Source: Synechocystis sp. PCC 7509 (GTDB lineage: Bacteria > Cyanobacteriota > Cyanobacteriia > Cyanobacteriales > Chroococcidiopsidaceae). From it: a stretch of DNA of 64,000 nt. The notes beneath the pieces were generated by a model. It saw nothing but the letters and a program-made list of their open reading frames with translations. It was not told the origin of the DNA and ran no database searches. Positions within the stretch are counted from its first letter, which is position 1, and each line of letters starts with the position of its first letter. Location of the stretch: NCBI RefSeq assembly GCF_000332075.2, contig NZ_KI966369.1, forward strand, positions 141,916-205,915. Reading direction: 5' to 3'. Position numbers and translations under genes: made by a program. This document shows positions 62,287 to 64,000 of the stretch, piece after piece.

Positions 62287-62748
62287 TCAGGGATGTTTAT
62301 TAGAGCTTGACTTGAGTGGATTAAACCACCCTTCACTTTCAGTTGCGGCTCCTTGTGATTCTATGCTGTTGCCATTAAGATTCTGGTCGGGAACGCTCCC
62401 AGCTACAGCATTTTCTAATGGCGTTCCTGACCGCGAAGCGTCAACAACTTTTGGCGCTAGTGATGCTATCTCTTCTAGTACCACTTCTTCTCCCAACATT
62501 TGTTGCAGGTATTGCACATGAAGTTTGAGGCGGTAAATAGAATTTTGGATTGTTCGCTTAAAACTTTCCGGCGATCGCATCTCCTTATCTTGACAAGCTA
62601 GTGGTAGCCAGTAAGTTGTTAGCGCAATTATTGCCATGTCTTTAGAAGGATAAGGTGTTTGTTTGGAGTTGAGGTAATTTATGATAATTGCTTCTGGACT
62701 ATCCGACTCAACTCTCAGGCGCAGACGAAACTCAAAATCTGATGACAT
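62287..62748 (-). CDS. ParR-like partner of the actin-like segregation protein (putative)
   Basis: The 153-residue protein starts 8 bases after the stop of the ParM-like gene. It has an N-terminal strand-helix part (FEFRLRLRVESDSPEAIIIN) that could be a ribbon-helix-helix-type domain, a middle helical region (ESFKRTIQNSIYRLKLHVQY) and an unstructured Ser/Asn-rich tail. Position right after parM is where the centromere-binding ParR lies in type II segregation operons. No direct sequence match to ParR can be claimed. Confidence 0.6.
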   Translation of the reverse strand: MSSDFEFRLRLRVESDSPEAIIINYLNSKQTPYPSKDMAIIALTTYWLPLACQDKEMRSPESFKRTIQNSIYRLKLHVQYLQQMLGEEVVLEEIASLAPKVVDASRSGTPLENAVAGSVPDQNLNGNSIESQGAATESEGWFNPLKSSSNKHP

Positions 62749-62756
62749 AATTTGCC

Positions 62757-63875
62757 CTACCTAACTACCGATGGCGAAGATGCTACAGAACTTTGCAAGT
62801 ATCTTGATAGACCGTAAACATCTGTCAGACGCAAGCACATCGCATCTTTGTTCGCTCCTAAGTTAAAAGCAAGCCTGACATCCTCTTCTAATTCTGCCGC
62901 CCATGATACTTGGGTATAGCTAAAAAAGCTTTTTAGTTCGCTACCTAGATATTCCGCCGTCCCACCGCCAATTATCACCGAGTCAGTTGTCTCCGGAATC
63001 ATGCTACTGAGCCAGTCAGACACTCGACTCCAATACTCCTTCCTTGCCATTGCCACGGATTCTGTGATTTGAGCTACTTCGTCCATGCGAAAGTCTGCTT
63101 TCTTACTTCTGGCTAATGGTTTGAAATACTTTGGTTTGACTGTTGCCCCTGACTGGTGGATTGCCTCCAGCATTGCTTGCGTATCTTTCTGTCCTGATGT
63201 TAGACGTTTCACTCTTTCTATCATCCATGACAATCCCAAGTTTTCTGTCGCTCCTGATGATAGTCCACGCTCGAACAACACTACAGAAATATCTCGATAT
63301 CCAAACATCACTAGCGCTATCACCATTGAGTTGAAGTCTGCCCCCAGTTTTTTACTGCGCGATAGCACTAGCCCACCACCTTCTGGCATACATTCAAAGC
63401 ATCCCAGCTTCACCGTCATCTGTTTGCCGCGAAAGTGAAAGTCAGACAATGCTGAAGTTAATGCCTTCTCTAACCTTTCTCTGTCTTCCCACTCCCCGTA
63501 AGGTAACAGCAAAGCTAATCCTAACCTGAACTGTGTTCCTAATCCTTCCCGTTCTGCGATCGCTCCCACTGCTGCTAACACTTTAGGAATAGCATTCTCG
63601 TACTTTAAATCTGATAACTTGACACTAGCTTGAAAATGCTTCTTTGCTAGAAACCCCACCGCGTAATACTCATCTTTAAACTGTACCCATGCTTCATTTT
63701 CTGGACTTGGACTATTAATCCTGCCTGACTCGTAAGATTGTATTGACTCGCGGGTGACTCCTAGTAACTCCGGTTCCATACAAAACAACTCAGCCTGAAA
63801 TGAAATCTCACCTAAAATGCGGTAGATCATCTTCGTCAATGATGACCCTGGATCTATAGTCAGTAGTAAATCCAC
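62757..63875 (-). CDS. parM: ParM/StbA-family actin-like plasmid segregation protein
   Basis: The 372-residue protein has the actin-fold phosphate motifs: LTIDPGSSLTKMIYR (residues 5-19), GGGTAEYLG in the adenosine-binding part (about residues 313-321), and a central LVMFGYRDISVVLF corresponding to phosphate 2. It would form ATP-driven filaments that push plasmid copies apart, with the small gene after it as the centromere-binding partner. It is full length for the family. The centromere would be expected just upstream, beyond 63876. Confidence 0.85.
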   Translation of the reverse strand: MDLLLTIDPGSSLTKMIYRILGEISFQAELFCMEPELLGVTRESIQSYESGRINSPSPENEAWVQFKDEYYAVGFLAKKHFQASVKLSDLKYENAIPKVLAAVGAIAEREGLGTQFRLGLALLLPYGEWEDRERLEKALTSALSDFHFRGKQMTVKLGCFECMPEGGGLVLSRSKKLGADFNSMVIALVMFGYRDISVVLFERGLSSGATENLGLSWMIERVKRLTSGQKDTQAMLEAIHQSGATVKPKYFKPLARSKKADFRMDEVAQITESVAMARKEYWSRVSDWLSSMIPETTDSVIIGGGTAEYLGSELKSFFSYTQVSWAAELEEDVRLAFNLGANKDAMCLRLTDVYGLSRYLQSSVASSPSVVR

Positions 63876-64000
63876 TTTAGAAACCTCTAAGGGCGAACTT
63901 TTGGTTTACAGCAGTTCTCAGTTGGGTGAAACATAGCAACAGCAATGGGTGAACCAGCCAATAATGTCTTGGAGTGTCACCGCAGCGAGAGCATCGGTAA

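Overview
The window looks like part of a large cyanobacterial plasmid, or a plasmid-derived chromosomal island. The cyanobacterial signs are frequent HIP1 octamers (GCGATCGC), a DUF3611 membrane protein, a Nif11-type peptide, Uma2-type nucleases and a GAF-rich hybrid histidine kinase. The plasmid signs are an actin-like ParM/StbA protein with a small partner gene at the right end, a 2529-residue methylase/helicase, two toxin-antitoxin pairs, and a four-gene operon led by a winged-helix protein that carries iteron-like repeats. The genus cannot be fixed from the sequence alone. I saw no rRNA, tRNA or CRISPR array.

Left part (0-9 kb): ordinary envelope genes are broken by insertion sequences. 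A CPA1 Na+/H+ antiporter is split by an IS21-like element with an exact 8-bp target duplication. An ion-channel gene is split by a second IS with 17-bp inverted repeats and a 9-bp duplication. Both host genes can be rejoined in frame. A DUF3611 gene and a badly decayed HtrA protease gene follow.

Nested mobile region (9.2-17 kb): a small tyrosine-recombinase gene is interrupted by a ~6.9-kb Tn554-like unit. That unit has three overlapping tyrosine-recombinase genes plus a DUF6262 (TnpC-like) gene and no cargo. The DUF6262 gene is itself split by an IS4 element with a 10-bp duplication. This gives a three-layer history. A second, truncated unit of the same kind lies at 40.3-42.0 kb.

Replication/maintenance-like operon (17-25 kb): another tyrosine recombinase, an HU protein, and a minus-strand operon that includes the winged-helix protein with four 18-bp repeats. 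It is followed by ~1.7 kb of mostly non-coding AT-rich DNA with two large palindromes and a possible small RNA, then a sigma factor cut by an IS6 element.

Defence-like accessory region (26.5-38 kb): a DUF1016 nuclease, an hsdM remnant, a fused phospholipase-D/helicase protein, Uma2, T5orf172 and GIY-YIG proteins, and a two-gene AT-rich DUF262 plus HEPN-like module. A 22-nt sequence occurs near both edges of this region in direct orientation (21/22 identical). Two identical IS6 copies lie in opposite orientation at 25.7 and 42.0 kb.

Right part (42.9-64 kb, mostly minus strand): Nif11 peptide, truncated SpoIID, hybrid histidine kinase, two pseudogenes with Gln-to-stop changes, the giant methylase/helicase with a possible nested gene, PIN/AbrB and PrlF/YhaV toxin-antitoxin pairs, an alpha/beta hydrolase, a membrane-anchored Mrr-like nuclease and the ParM segregation locus. 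The region is unusually rich in broken genes: at least eleven genes are disrupted, and most of these can be explained from the visible sequence.
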